Shown in pieces: positions 1 through 8,608 of a stretch of 64,000 nucleotides of DNA. The translations under genes were made by a program, and so were the position numbers. Origin of the DNA: Corynebacterium sp. (GTDB taxonomy: Bacteria > Actinomycetota > Actinomycetes > Mycobacteriales > Mycobacteriaceae); assembly GCF_022712275.1 (NCBI RefSeq), contig NZ_JALAGU010000032.1, positions 34,973 to 98,972 of the forward strand. Reading direction: 5' to 3'. Every line of letters starts with the position of its first letter. Within the stretch, counting starts at the first letter, position 1. The notes below the pieces were generated by a model. That model saw only the letters and a list, made by a program, of their open reading frames with translations, was not told the DNA's origin and did not search any database.

Positions 1-1
1 C

Positions 2-580
2 AAGCGGGCGACCGCGCTGAAGCTGCCCGGGCTGATCTACCGCTCGGGCGAGGCGTACCGGTTCACCGCGGAGCTGGTGAAGACGGCGACGACGGAGGCC
101 GCGGCGGCACTGGAGGAGCGGGACGCCCGGGAACTCGCGGAGCTGGAGAGCTCGCTGGGCATGGGCGCGAAGGGGCGCGGTGTCGCCCGGGCGCAGACCG
201 GTGCCGCGGGTCAGATCAAGGAGCTGGAGAAGCAGCAGAAGAACCGGCGAACCCGGATGCTGCGCGACTCGTTGGATCTGGCCCTCATCGACATCGCGGG
301 GCTGTACCGCGACGCGATGATGGTGGCGGTCGGTGCGGTGGACGTCGGGTCTTCCAGGGGTGCCGGGGGCGCCGGAGGCGCAGACCCGGTCGGTGGTTTC
401 CTCCACCCCGACCAGCAGAAGGTGTCCCGCGAACTGGCCCGACGTAACTCCCCGGAATTGCTCGTGCGCTGCATCGACGCAGTGACGGACTGCCGGGAGA
501 CGCTGCGCCGCAACGTGAAGCCGGAGGTCGCTCTCAACGGGATGGTCGGGCGGCTGCGCGAGTGCTGCGGGCAGGTGTGA
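2..580 (+). CDS. holB: DNA polymerase III subunit delta' (HolB), C-terminal part
   Basis: The reading frame is open from the first bases and stops with TGA at 578-580, so only about the last 192 residues are present. The visible part resembles the C-terminal helical collar region of actinobacterial clamp-loader delta' subunits: a charged helix, an RGVARAQ segment, the KNRRTRMLRDSLDLAL stretch, and a final helix with RRNVKPEVALNGM, as I recall for the mycobacterial homologue. Delta' works with gamma/tau and delta to load the beta clamp at the replication fork. A Gly/Ala-rich linker (GSSRGAGGAGGAD) interrupts the collar and looks like a lineage-specific insertion. The ATPase-like N-terminal domain lies outside the window, so the call rests on the C-terminus only. 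Confidence 0.75.
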   Translation, partial: KRATALKLPGLIYRSGEAYRFTAELVKTATTEAAAALEERDARELAELESSLGMGAKGRGVARAQTGAAGQIKELEKQQKNRRTRMLRDSLDLALIDIAGLYRDAMMVAVGAVDVGSSRGAGGAGGADPVGGFLHPDQQKVSRELARRNSPELLVRCIDAVTDCRETLRRNVKPEVALNGMVGRLRECCGQV

Positions 581-696
581 CGGGGTGGCGGACCCGTCCA
601 GGGCAGGGCACTGAACCGGCCCCTGAGCAGGTCGTTGCGCTGGTGTGATGCCTGGTTTGTGGGTGTAGTGTGGCGTCCGTTAGAATGACCGACCGT

Positions 697-772
697 GCCG
701 CTTTAGCTCAGTCGGCAGAGCGTTTCACTCGTAATGAAAAGGTCGCGAGTTCGATTCTCGCAAGCGGCTCCA
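697..772 (+). tRNA. tRNA-Thr (anticodon CGT)
   Basis: A 76-nt cloverleaf can be folded by eye. The acceptor stem GCCGCTT (697-703) pairs with AAGCGGC (762-768), followed by discriminator T and an encoded CCA (770-772). The D arm contains AGCTCAGTCGGCAGAGC, the anticodon stem TTTCA/TGAAA holds the loop CTCGTAA with anticodon CGT, and the T arm contains GTTCGATTC. CGT reads ACG, so this is a threonine tRNA. A strong hairpin follows at once. Confidence 0.96.
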
Positions 773-775
773 TCC

Positions 776-812
776 GAAGCCCCAGGTAGAACCACGGTTC
801 ACCTGGGGCTTC
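776..812 (+). terminator. Rho-independent terminator of tRNA-Thr
   Basis: GAAGCCCCAGGT (776-787) pairs perfectly with ACCTGGGGCTTC (801-812) around a 13-nt loop. It starts 4 nt after the CCA end of the tRNA. There is no long U run, which is common for actinobacterial terminators. Confidence 0.85.
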
Positions 813-851
813 GTGTATATCCGGCTACTCTTCGCGTTTGGCAGTCGCAAG

Positions 852-917
852 TGCACAGCGGCATCTGTTCCTGTCGACTCGGCTGGCTCAGGCGACAGGA
901 ACAGATGCCGCGGTGCA
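852..917. repeat. Long inverted repeat (25-bp arms, one mismatch)
   Basis: The arms 858-876 and 893-911 are perfect 19-bp inverted copies (GCGGCATCTGTTCCTGTCG and its complement). Pairing extends outward through one mismatch to 852-856 and 913-917, with a 16-nt loop. It lies in the non-coding stretch between the tRNA terminator and the small gene at 1107. It could be a second bidirectional terminator, a short palindromic repeat element, or an operator; no U run follows. Confidence 0.8.
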
Positions 918-938
918 GAGAGGGCTGCCAGACGCTTT

Positions 939-1001
939 CCCGCGGAACCCGCGGAACCCGCGGAACCCGCGGAACCCGCGGAACCTGCGGGACCTGCGGG
1001 A
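939..1001. repeat. 9-bp tandem repeat, seven units
   Basis: Five units of CCCGCGGAA (939-983) are followed by two variant units CCTGCGGGA (984-1001). One forward frame would read Pro-Ala-Glu repeats in phase with the gene at 1107, but no ribosome binding site supports a start upstream, so I treat it as non-coding. Together with the palindrome it fills the 581-1106 stretch, where I see nothing else except the tRNA and a presumed promoter for the next gene. Confidence 0.85.
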
Positions 1002-1106
1002 CCGACGCTTCCCCGCGGAATCGGCAGTCTCCGTGATCGTTTCCCGGTAGTCTCGTGTCAGACGGTAAGTGACCGTCATTCACCACAGAGGCACAGGAGC
1101 CACCGC

Positions 1107-1361
1107 ATGTCCGACAACGGAAACCAGTACAGCTACACCGATCCCGTGACCGGGGACAAGGTCATCGTCGCCGGCGAGGAACAGCACCACGACCACTTCG
1201 CCGTCCTCTACCGCGAGGACGCGAACAACGCCTGGAAGTTCAACGGCGCCCACCAGCAGAAGCGCACCGCCGAGCTCTCCATCGAGCACCTGTCCGCACA
1301 GCGTGAAGATGACGAGTTCACCATCGTCGACCTGGCTCCGGAGCCTGCCGTCGCAGAGTAG
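1107..1361 (+). CDS. Small hypothetical protein (84 aa)
   Basis: The ATG at 1107 follows an ACAGGAG ribosome binding site at good spacing, which is why I prefer it over longer in-frame starts that run through the tandem repeat. The product is small, hydrophilic and acidic, with no signal peptide or membrane segment. It begins SDNGNQYSYTDPVTGDKVIV and has a His-rich QHHDH patch near residue 28. I do not recognise a named family. It stands alone between the repeat region and the MDMPI-type gene. Confidence 0.65.
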   Translation: MSDNGNQYSYTDPVTGDKVIVAGEEQHHDHFAVLYREDANNAWKFNGAHQQKRTAELSIEHLSAQREDDEFTIVDLAPEPAVAE

Positions 1362-1456
1362 GGGCCACCGGACACGGCGTTGCGGCCACCGGACACGACC
1401 ATGGGGCAGGCGTATCCTCGGTGAGGATCAGAGATACCCCTGCCCAGGAGGCTTCC

Positions 1457-2032
1457 ATGGCACTGTCCACCACCACCGCCGACCGGTTCCGCGAGGTCGC
1501 CGCCGGTTTCACCGCGCAGACCGCGGACATCACCGCCGACGGCTGGGACGCGCAGACCCCCTGCACGGAGTGGAAGGCCCGTGACCTCGTCGGACATATC
1601 ATCAGCTGGGCGGGACCGGCACTGGAGGACGCCGGGGTGGAGGTCAATCTCACCGAGGACAAGCACTCGGACCCGGCCGGGGCCTGGAAGCAGTTCGTGG
1701 GTGTCGCTCAGGCCGCACTTGAGAACCCCTCCGTCGCAGACTCCCCGGTCGCCCGCGGTCCGATTCCGGGTCAGTCCCTTAACCGCAATGTCTCCGGTTT
1801 CCTCATCCCGGACATCTTCATGCACACCTGGGATCTTGCCCGGTCGCAGGGCCGGGACGTGGAGCTGGACGACGATTTCGCCGAGAAGAACCTCGCCGGC
1901 TTCATGGCCCTCGGCGACAAGCTGCGGGTCGGCGGCTCCTTCGGTGCTCCGGTCGAAGCCCCGGCGGACGCCACCTCCACCGTCCGGCTCATGGCCTACG
2001 TCGGCCGAGACCCCCGTTTCGGTCTGGACTGA
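1457..2032 (+). CDS. TIGR03086-type metal-binding protein (MDMPI_N/DinB-like fold)
   Basis: A 191-residue protein of the family related to mycothiol-dependent maleylpyruvate isomerase and DinB-like metalloenzymes. The N-terminal helix ends in PCTEWKARDLVGHII, where the His after DLVG is the usual first metal ligand, and IFMHTWDLARS near residue 125 supplies the second His with the typical TWDLAR signature. Enzymes of this fold often use mycothiol as cofactor; mshA is in this window, which fits but does not prove it. The ATG at 1457 is preceded by CAGGAGGCTTCC, a clear ribosome binding site; an upstream in-frame start at 1421 lacks one. Substrate unknown. It converges on the yccF gene with 24 bp between stops. 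Confidence 0.8.
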   Translation: MALSTTTADRFREVAAGFTAQTADITADGWDAQTPCTEWKARDLVGHIISWAGPALEDAGVEVNLTEDKHSDPAGAWKQFVGVAQAALENPSVADSPVARGPIPGQSLNRNVSGFLIPDIFMHTWDLARSQGRDVELDDDFAEKNLAGFMALGDKLRVGGSFGAPVEAPADATSTVRLMAYVGRDPRFGLD

Positions 2033-2056
2033 GGCACCACGGGCCGGACTGGCTGT

Positions 2057-2473
2057 CTACTGCGCGTACCCGGGGTAGTGCACCGGCGCATGCGCCATGT
2101 CACGGGACTTCACGACCCGCTTGCCGAAGGGGAAGCAGGTCACCGGGATGAGCTTGAGGTTCGCCCACGCCAGCGGCAGTCCGATGACCGTGATCGCCAG
2201 CGCCAGGGCCGTGGCGATGTGTCCCAGCGCCAGCCACAGGCCAGCGACCAGGAACCAGATCACGTTGCCGATGCCGGACGCCACGCCGGAACCCGGGGCG
2301 TCCACGACCTCACGGCCGAACGGCCAGAGCACGTAGCCGGCGACCCTGAAGGACGCCACCCCGAACGGGATCGTCACGATGAAGATGCACGCGATGATGC
2401 CGGCGAGCACATAGCCGCAGAACAGCCAGAACCCGGACAGCACCAGCCAGATGATGTTGAGGAGTACCCGCAT
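2057..2473 (-). CDS. yccF: YccF-family inner membrane protein
   Basis: A 138-residue membrane protein with two copies of the YccF domain. Each copy has a hydrophobic segment followed by a conserved PFG or GLPLAW-type loop (TIPFGVASFRVAGYVLWPFGR and, in the second half, VIGLPLAWANLKLIPVTCFPFGK). Function of the family is unknown; it sits in the cytoplasmic membrane. The ATG at 2473 shares a base with the TGA of the upstream acyl-CoA dehydrogenase gene, so translation is probably coupled. A GTG at 2476 is an alternative start. Confidence 0.85.
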   Translation of the reverse strand: MRVLLNIIWLVLSGFWLFCGYVLAGIIACIFIVTIPFGVASFRVAGYVLWPFGREVVDAPGSGVASGIGNVIWFLVAGLWLALGHIATALALAITVIGLPLAWANLKLIPVTCFPFGKRVVKSRDMAHAPVHYPGYAQ

Positions 2474-4584
2474 CACATTCCTGCGGCGGGGTTCGTCGAG
2501 GAGCGGAAGGTCAGTGCCGTCGGGTCGGTGACATCCTCCAGTAGCGGGACGTCGAGGACGGAGGCCGGCACCGCGAAGGCGTCCACCAGGGTCTCGGACC
2601 AGGGGCCGAGGGAGTCGACGAGGTCGTTGAGCGCGGCCCGGGCGGCCTTGGTGCGCGCACCGTTGAGCAGATTCTGCTCCTGGTACCAGCCGGCGTTCCC
2701 GTTGATGATGTCCAGGACGTAGACGTCACGGATCTGTTCCATGATCTTCTTTGCCTGGGAGTCCGCCAGGGCGGACTCGGTCTCCAGCAGGCTCTCCAGC
2801 ACGATGCGGTCGACGTGCGCCCACGCGCAGGAGAGCATGTGGTCCTGGCAGCCGTCGACGAGCGCGGCGGCGTCCTCGGTGGACATCTTCTGGGCGGGGC
2901 GGATGCGGCGGATGAGGCTCATCAGCAGCCGGTCTTCGCGCTCGGTGAGCAGTTCGACCTGGTAGGCCGGGTCGAACAGGGAGGTGGTCTCCCGGTCGGT
3001 GACCGAGTCGACGAGGTTCTGGATGATCTTCTCGGCGGCGGTACGGCGCTTGAGCAGCGTGCCGAAGTTGTCCAGACCGAAGCGGACGATCTCCAGCGGG
3101 CCGAGGTTGCCCATCTCGCGGGAGAAGCCGGTGAGCAGCTCCTTGGCGGCGAGCTGGATCATCACCACGTTGTCGCCCTCGAAGGTGGTGAAGACGTCGG
3201 AGTCGTCCTTGAAGGTGGTGAGGAGGTTCTCGGCCATGTAGCCGGCGCCGCCGCAGGCTTCGCGGCACTCCTGGATGGTCCGGGTGGCGTGGGTGGTGTT
3301 CGCCGCCTTGAGCGCGGCGGCGTGCGCCTCGAGCTCACGCTGGTCGGCGGACTGCTCCTTGGTCATGTCGGTGCGGTCCGGGATGCTGGTCTCCAGCTCG
3401 TTGAGCCGGGAGATCAGCTTGTTGGACGCGGTCTGCAGCGCATAGGATTTCGCGATGAGCGGGATGAGACGCAGCCGGTGCTTGCGGTGCTCGATGAGCT
3501 TGGACTCCGGCAGCGAGTCGTCCGCGGCGAACTGGCGACGCTTGTTCGCGTACTTCGTGGCGATGGCCAGCGAGGTCCGGGCGGCGGAACCGGCGGACGC
3601 GCCGACGGTGATGCGGCCTCGGATCAGAGCGCCGAGCATGGTGAAGAAGCGGGCGCCGTCGGACTCGATGGGGGAGGAGTATTCGCCGGCCTCGGAGACG
3701 TCGGCGAAGCGGTTGAGCAGGTTCTCCCGGGGGACGCGGACGTGGTCGAAGCGCAGGGTGCCGTTGTCCACACCCTTCAGTCCACCCTTGTACATGTGGT
3801 CGCCGATGTAGACGTCGGGCAGGACCTTACCCTCAGCGTCCCGCAGATCGACGACGAGGCAGTGGACGCCGTGGGACTCGCCCCAGGACTCGGGCACGGT
3901 CGCGTCGGCCGGCTCCTCGTAGTCGCCGGCGGGAGTGTAGAGCTGGCAGAAGACGGCGGCCTTGGTGGCGTCCTTCGCGGCGTTGCCGATGTACCACTTC
4001 TCGGCCATGGGGGTCGGGGTGTGGATGACGAATTCGCCGGTGGCGCGGTCGTAGACGGCGGTGGTCTCCAGGGACTGGACGTCGGAGCCGTGGCCGCGCT
4101 CGGTCATGCCGAAGGACCCGGGGATGCGCAGCTCCATGATGTCCTTGATCAGCGGGATGTGGCGGTCGGTGCCGAGGTTCTCCACGGCACCTCCCCACAG
4201 GCCCCACTGGACGCCGGCCTTGACCATCAGGGAGAGGTCGGCGCCACCGACGGTCTCCAGAGACGCCAGGGTGGCGCCGATGTCCTCGGTGCCGCCGTGG
4301 TCCTTACGGAAGGAGCCGCGGGGTGAACCGGTCGACAGGACGTCGAAGAGCTGGGACATGGTGCGCTCGCGGGCTTCGTCGAGTGGCAGGGTGTCGTCGG
4401 CGCGCAGTCCCTTGGCGTCGATGAGGGCCCGGGCGGCGTCGCGGGCCTCGGCGTAGGGGCCGTCGAGGGCCGCCTTGAGCTCGGCGGCGACGGCGGCACG
4501 TTGGGCGTCATCGGCGAGAGCGCGGAGCTTCTCCGGGGTGTCGCCGTCACGGCGGGTGAGTCCGGTGGTGTCGGTGTTGGTCAT
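2473..4584 (-). CDS. Acyl-CoA dehydrogenase/oxidase family flavoprotein (703 aa)
   Basis: At 703 residues it is much longer than the usual 380-400 aa dehydrogenase and matches the acyl-CoA oxidase-like branch. The middle beta domain has the FGMTERGHGSDV flavin-binding motif near residue 157, and the C-terminal helical domain has CREACGGAGYM followed by TTFEGDNVVMIQLAAKELL, where the Glu in FEGDN is the expected catalytic base. It should oxidise acyl-CoA to trans-2-enoyl-CoA; whether electrons go to oxygen or an electron transfer flavoprotein cannot be decided here. A TATCAT box lies 8 nt upstream of the ATG, so it is probably leaderless and diverges from the MFS gene. It is co-transcribed with yccF. 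Confidence 0.85.
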   Translation of the reverse strand: MTNTDTTGLTRRDGDTPEKLRALADDAQRAAVAAELKAALDGPYAEARDAARALIDAKGLRADDTLPLDEARERTMSQLFDVLSTGSPRGSFRKDHGGTEDIGATLASLETVGGADLSLMVKAGVQWGLWGGAVENLGTDRHIPLIKDIMELRIPGSFGMTERGHGSDVQSLETTAVYDRATGEFVIHTPTPMAEKWYIGNAAKDATKAAVFCQLYTPAGDYEEPADATVPESWGESHGVHCLVVDLRDAEGKVLPDVYIGDHMYKGGLKGVDNGTLRFDHVRVPRENLLNRFADVSEAGEYSSPIESDGARFFTMLGALIRGRITVGASAGSAARTSLAIATKYANKRRQFAADDSLPESKLIEHRKHRLRLIPLIAKSYALQTASNKLISRLNELETSIPDRTDMTKEQSADQRELEAHAAALKAANTTHATRTIQECREACGGAGYMAENLLTTFKDDSDVFTTFEGDNVVMIQLAAKELLTGFSREMGNLGPLEIVRFGLDNFGTLLKRRTAAEKIIQNLVDSVTDRETTSLFDPAYQVELLTEREDRLLMSLIRRIRPAQKMSTEDAAALVDGCQDHMLSCAWAHVDRIVLESLLETESALADSQAKKIMEQIRDVYVLDIINGNAGWYQEQNLLNGARTKAARAALNDLVDSLGPWSETLVDAFAVPASVLDVPLLEDVTDPTALTFRSSTNPAAGM

Positions 4585-4670
4585 GCCTCCCGATGATACG
4601 TAAGGTGACTGCCCTCCAAAGGTAGGACCACATTGCGTCGCAGGTGGAGTGGGGGTCTACGATGTATCTC

Positions 4671-5951
4671 ATGACTGAACAGGAGCAGCCGGACAATCCG
4701 GCACCGCACAGGGGAACTGCACGCGCCAGGGGCGGCCGGGCGTGGCTCATCGTCGCCTTCGCTGTATTCACTGTCGCCTGGGGCGGCAACGAAGCCACCC
4801 CGATGCTCGTCTTCTACCGTGGAGAGGCGGTCTTCAGCGACGTCTTCATCGACTCTCTCCTGGTCTCCTACGCCGTCGGTATCGTCGTCGCACTGCTTCT
4901 CGCAGGCCCACTGTCCGACCGTTACGGACGCAAGCCTGTCATGCTTCCGGCTCCGCTGATCGCGCTGCTCGGCAGCATCTTCATCGCCGCCGGCGAGACC
5001 ACCGAGTGGGCGATCTTCATCGGTCGCGTCCTCGCCGGTGTCGGCGTCGGCATTGTCATGTCCGCCGGTGGATCCTGGATCAAGGAACTCTCCGTAGCCC
5101 CCTTCGACCCGAACTCCCGGCCCGGTACCGGGGCCCAGCGCGCCGCGATGTCGAACACCGCCGGTTTCGGGCTCGGCGCCGGTGTCGCCGGTGTGCTGGC
5201 CGAATGGGGGCCGATCCCCGGCCAGCTGCCCTACATCGTCCATACGGTTCTCTCTGCCATCGCCCTGGCCGGTATCCTCGCCATCCCCGAGACCCGTCAG
5301 TCCGCCCATCTCAAGGTCCACGGCTCTCTGTGGACGGACCTGAAGATCCCCTCGGTGAAGGACCGTCGCTTCCTCACTGTCGTCGCTCCGATGGCCCCCT
5401 GGGTCTTCGGTGCGGCCGGTGTCTCCTACGCGATCATGCCGCGGCTGGTCCAGGACCAGGTCTCCACCCCGATCGCCTTCTCGGCACTGCTCACGGTGGT
5501 CTGCCTGGGCTGTGGCTTCGCCATCCAGCAGTTCGGTTCACGGATCAACACCGCGCACAGCGCCCGCGGCCCGATCCTCGGCCTGTGTCTGGTGCTTGTC
5601 GGCATGATCCTCGCCACCGTCTCCGCCGGCGACATCGCCATCTGGAACACGGTCATCGTCGCGATCGTCCTCGGTGTCGGCTACGGCCTCTGCATGGTTT
5701 CCGGTCTCACGGAGGTCCAGCGTATCGCCGGCCCGGATGACCTCGGCGGGCTCACCGCGGTGTACTACGCCCTGACCTATGTCGGCTTCTTCTTCCCGAT
5801 GATCCTCACCGAACTGTCCGACACCTTCGAGTACACCGGGATGCTGGGCTTCGGCATCGTCATGGCGGCGCTCTGCCTGGCCGTCGTCACGGCGTTCTCG
5901 AAGAAGAACCTGCCCGTCGAGAAGCCGGCTGTGACGCTCTCGAAGGCCTGA
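4671..5951 (+). CDS. Major facilitator superfamily transporter
   Basis: About 426 residues with twelve predicted membrane segments. The signature loop after the second segment is LAGPLSDRYGRKPVM, the canonical MFS motif A, and a Gly-rich GRVLAGVGVGIVMSAGGSW matches the motif B/C region. The substrate cannot be read from sequence. A TACGAT box at 4658-4663 places transcription start at about 4670, so the ATG at 4671 would be leaderless; ATG 4662 (after a G-rich stretch) and GTG 4644 are alternatives. Its last 65 bp overlap, tail to tail, the end of the reverse-strand gene at 5887. Confidence 0.85.
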   Translation: MTEQEQPDNPAPHRGTARARGGRAWLIVAFAVFTVAWGGNEATPMLVFYRGEAVFSDVFIDSLLVSYAVGIVVALLLAGPLSDRYGRKPVMLPAPLIALLGSIFIAAGETTEWAIFIGRVLAGVGVGIVMSAGGSWIKELSVAPFDPNSRPGTGAQRAAMSNTAGFGLGAGVAGVLAEWGPIPGQLPYIVHTVLSAIALAGILAIPETRQSAHLKVHGSLWTDLKIPSVKDRRFLTVVAPMAPWVFGAAGVSYAIMPRLVQDQVSTPIAFSALLTVVCLGCGFAIQQFGSRINTAHSARGPILGLCLVLVGMILATVSAGDIAIWNTVIVAIVLGVGYGLCMVSGLTEVQRIAGPDDLGGLTAVYYALTYVGFFFPMILTELSDTFEYTGMLGFGIVMAALCLAVVTAFSKKNLPVEKPAVTLSKA

Positions 5952-7170
5952 TCGCCACGAGATGCACCGCCGCACCGACCAGGGGGGCCACACCGACGGC
6001 GAGGGCGGCGCGCACGGCCGGGTCGGCTCCGGTGGACAGCAGTGCGACCGCCACGGCTGTCGCCACGATCCAGCCGGTGACGTAGACCCCGTGGCGCTCG
6101 GCGGACAGCACCGCCGCCCCGGTGACCATGAGTATCGCCAGTGCGCCGGAAGCCGTGGTCAGTACAGTGAACGTCGCGGCGTCCGCCACCAGCTCCGCGG
6201 GGAAGAAGAGGGACGCCACGGGGACCGCGAACAGCCACGCGAGAACACCTCCGGCCAGGGACGCCGCGACGCACCCGCTGAGCAGTCGCAGTACAGAGGG
6301 GAGCGGGGCGTCGCGGTGTCCGGTGAGGTGGACAATGAGCGCGGGGAGGAAACGCTGCAACGGCACGAGCAGCGGGGCACGTGTCAACGTGACGGCGGTG
6401 ATCACCGCGGCCAGTGCGCCGGGGGCGGCGTCGGTCGAGGTGACCGTGAGGAGCACCGGGAATCCGGTGATGAGCAGGGCGTTCGCCCCGGAGGCCACCA
6501 TGGCCGCACCACAGCGGCGCAGGAACTCCCCGGTCGGCACATCGGCGACGGCCCGCAGGACGCCACGTACCGGTCCGGCGGCAGGACGCAGTGCCGTCAC
6601 CGCCAGCCCGGTCCATGTTGCAGCGCCGATCACGGTGACCAGCAGGAACGCGGTGAGGCGCCAGCCGGCCGCCCAGGCCAGCGCAGCAAGTAGGACGCGG
6701 ACCGCACTGTCCACGCTGATCAGCCAGGCGTAGGTCCGCCACCGCCCGGAGGCGGACAGGAGTCCGCACACGGTGGCCTGCACGGCGTAGCAGGCCAGGC
6801 CGACGGACAGCAGCGTGACTCCACCGGTGTCCGGCAGCAGCCGGTCGGCCCAGAGCGGGGAGGACGCGAAGACCATCCCCCCGGTGCCCAGGCCCACCCC
6901 GGCGGCGACGGTCAGCGGGCGGGCGCGGTGTGCGTGCGTGCCGGTCTCCATGTCGGTGCCCCTGTGGCGGCGTCGGGCTGTCACCGCCCGCGTCGTCTCC
7001 TGCAGAAGGCCGTCGAGCACGCCGGTGCAGGCGAAGAACAGGCCCCAGTAGACGGTGAAACGTTCATAGTCCGCCGGGTCCAGGGCATGTCCGGCAAGCA
7101 CCGTGACGGCGTAGCCGGACACCGCGACGACAAGTGTCGCCGCGGTCAGGGCACGTCCGGCTCGTTGCAC
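5887..7170 (-). CDS. Polytopic membrane protein, polysaccharide flippase-like
   Basis: A 427-residue protein with about twelve hydrophobic segments and few charged loops, starting with GTG 7170 (MQRAGRALTAATLVVAVSGY). The layout, with an N-terminal segment, the pattern GHALDPADYERFTVYWGLFF and repeated two-helix units, resembles Wzx/MOP-type polysaccharide exporters, but I see no decisive motif. It begins 3 nt after the stop of the mycolyltransferase gene at 7174, so it should be the last gene of that reverse-strand unit. The link to mycolyltransferases suggests an envelope role; that is inference. The C-terminus is Ser/Arg-rich and lies inside the MFS gene's 3' end on the other strand. Confidence 0.65.
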   Translation of the reverse strand: MQRAGRALTAATLVVAVSGYAVTVLAGHALDPADYERFTVYWGLFFACTGVLDGLLQETTRAVTARRRHRGTDMETGTHAHRARPLTVAAGVGLGTGGMVFASSPLWADRLLPDTGGVTLLSVGLACYAVQATVCGLLSASGRWRTYAWLISVDSAVRVLLAALAWAAGWRLTAFLLVTVIGAATWTGLAVTALRPAAGPVRGVLRAVADVPTGEFLRRCGAAMVASGANALLITGFPVLLTVTSTDAAPGALAAVITAVTLTRAPLLVPLQRFLPALIVHLTGHRDAPLPSVLRLLSGCVAASLAGGVLAWLFAVPVASLFFPAELVADAATFTVLTTASGALAILMVTGAAVLSAERHGVYVTGWIVATAVAVALLSTGADPAVRAALAVGVAPLVGAAVHLVAIRPSRASQPASRRAGSSSRTP

Positions 7171-7173
7171 GGG

Positions 7174-8334
7174 CTACAGGCTATACGCCGGGGCCTGTAC
7201 CGCGAGGCCGCGGGACAGGGTGGGCCAGGCACGGGGGAGTTCGGAGGCGAAATGTGCCCAGCTGTGGAGACCGTGGGCGGGATAGTTGAAGGTGGCGTCC
7301 ACGTCAGTGCCGGCGAGGGAGTGTTCCAGGTCGACGGTGCAGGACTTCGCTCCGATCTCCAGCCCGGGACCGAAGACCACACTGGTCGCCAAATCGACGG
7401 GGTCGGTGATCTGTGAGATGCCGGCGGCCTCCTCCGTGGTGGGAACACCGGTGGATGCCGAGAAATACAGCGGAACCCGGGAGCCCTGCACCTCCGGGGT
7501 GAGCTTGTCGAGGTGGAGAGCAGGATTGTTGGCGTGGGCGGCGTCCCCCTCCACCGGGCCCCAGAGTTCCTCGGCGGTGGCGCCGGAACCGTCACGGCCG
7601 ACGACGACATCGACCATCTGGCGTCCCTGCCGCGAGGTCGTGTCGTAGCAGCCGGAGATCGCGGCGGCCGCGGAGTAGAACCCGGGATTGTCCTCGACGA
7701 GCTGCAGGGCGGAGGTCGCTGACATGGACATACCGAGGACGGCCCGGACTCCGTTCGCGTCCAGCGCGTCCTCCAGCGGCCCGGGCAGTTCCTCGGCGAG
7801 GTAGGTGGCCCACTGCTGGATCCGGCCGCCACGGTCGGCCCGGTCGAGCGTGGAGCTGGAGTACCAGTCGGAGTAGTAGGAGTTCTTCCCGTCCACCGGC
7901 ATGACGAGGTTGACGTCCTTGTCGGCGAAGAACTCCACGGCCCCGCCCTTGCCGAACCACTGGTTGCGCTCCTTGCCGCCGTCGACTCCGTTGAGGAGGT
8001 AGAGGGTCGGCGCATCTGGGGCGGCGGACGGGCGTACGAGCAGCGGGATGTTCCGGTTCATCGACGGGGAGTAGGTCCAGACCTCCTCGACCTCCGGGTG
8101 CTCACTGAGGGTGACACGCCAGTCGGACTCTTCGACGGTGAGCCCCGGGGTGGTGGAGTCGCGGTGGACGGTGGCGGCCCCGGTGGCGGTGGGTCCCGTG
8201 GTGGTGGGGTCCGCTGCCGCGGTGGCCGCGGTGACTCCGGTGAGAACTCCGCCAGCCAGCAGAATGCCCAGTGAGCTGAGCAGTGAGGTGGTACGGAGGC
8301 CGATGGTGCGGCGGCAGACCAGTGAAAACGTCAT
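7174..8334 (-). CDS. Corynemycolyltransferase (antigen 85-type esterase)
   Basis: A secreted alpha/beta-hydrolase of about 386 aa that should transfer mycolyl groups from trehalose monomycolate to arabinogalactan or another trehalose. A signal peptide (MTFSLVCRR, a hydrophobic core, cleavage near ATAAADP) is followed by the APTLYLLNGVDGG motif, the nucleophile elbow GMSMSATSAL (Ser in GMSMS) and the late HGLHSWAHF motif carrying the catalytic His. The ATG at 8334 has an AGGA ribosome binding site 5 nt upstream; a more distal in-frame start at 8409 would spoil the signal peptide. It is a paralogue of the neighbour at 8609, with shared PVD/AFSYYTDW-like and SGCYDT/SGCPAT segments. No C-terminal extension. 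Confidence 0.88.
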   Translation of the reverse strand: MTFSLVCRRTIGLRTTSLLSSLGILLAGGVLTGVTAATAAADPTTTGPTATGAATVHRDSTTPGLTVEESDWRVTLSEHPEVEEVWTYSPSMNRNIPLLVRPSAAPDAPTLYLLNGVDGGKERNQWFGKGGAVEFFADKDVNLVMPVDGKNSYYSDWYSSSTLDRADRGGRIQQWATYLAEELPGPLEDALDANGVRAVLGMSMSATSALQLVEDNPGFYSAAAAISGCYDTTSRQGRQMVDVVVGRDGSGATAEELWGPVEGDAAHANNPALHLDKLTPEVQGSRVPLYFSASTGVPTTEEAAGISQITDPVDLATSVVFGPGLEIGAKSCTVDLEHSLAGTDVDATFNYPAHGLHSWAHFASELPRAWPTLSRGLAVQAPAYSL

Positions 8335-8518
8335 GGGGTTCCTGTCGTGAATGATGGTCGTCGTAGGACGGCGTAACCGTAGTGACTTTACGCTGGTAGG
8401 ACTGCTCACTGCCGGGCTATCGGTGTCATGGTGACGACACTCCGGTCTGGCGTCCGGGCCTGTTGTCAGCCAGGCCCATCATCCCGCAGAGCGAGTGCAT
8501 CATCTCGCGCGTACCGAG

Positions 8519-8559
8519 AAGGCCCGCCGCACACCGGTCGTCGGTGTGCGGCGGGCCTT
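8519..8559. terminator. Strong hairpin between the two mycolyltransferase genes
   Basis: AAGGCCCGCCGCACACCG (8519-8536) pairs perfectly with 8542-8559, an 18-bp stem with a 5-nt loop. It lies 50 nt after the stop of the gene ending at 8609 (reverse strand) and should terminate that transcript, so the two paralogues are probably separate transcription units. Confidence 0.9.
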
Positions 8560-8608
8560 GTCGGGAGTCAGTCCGGAACCTCAGTCCCGGGAGTAGCGAG
8601 GAGAGGAG

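Noticed and set aside
939..1001. Possible CRISPR-like array
   Set aside because: Units are 9 bp and directly adjacent with no spacers; no cas genes are nearby. The same holds for the arrays at 42266, 54651 and 63699.
813..1106. In-frame extension of the small gene at 1107 through Pro-Ala-Glu repeats
   Set aside because: It would require a start inside the palindrome region without a ribosome binding site, while ATG 1107 has a good one.
2815..4326. Forward-strand 503-codon frame inside the acyl-CoA oxidase gene
   Set aside because: It lies antisense to a protein with clear flavin and catalytic motifs and has no motif of its own.
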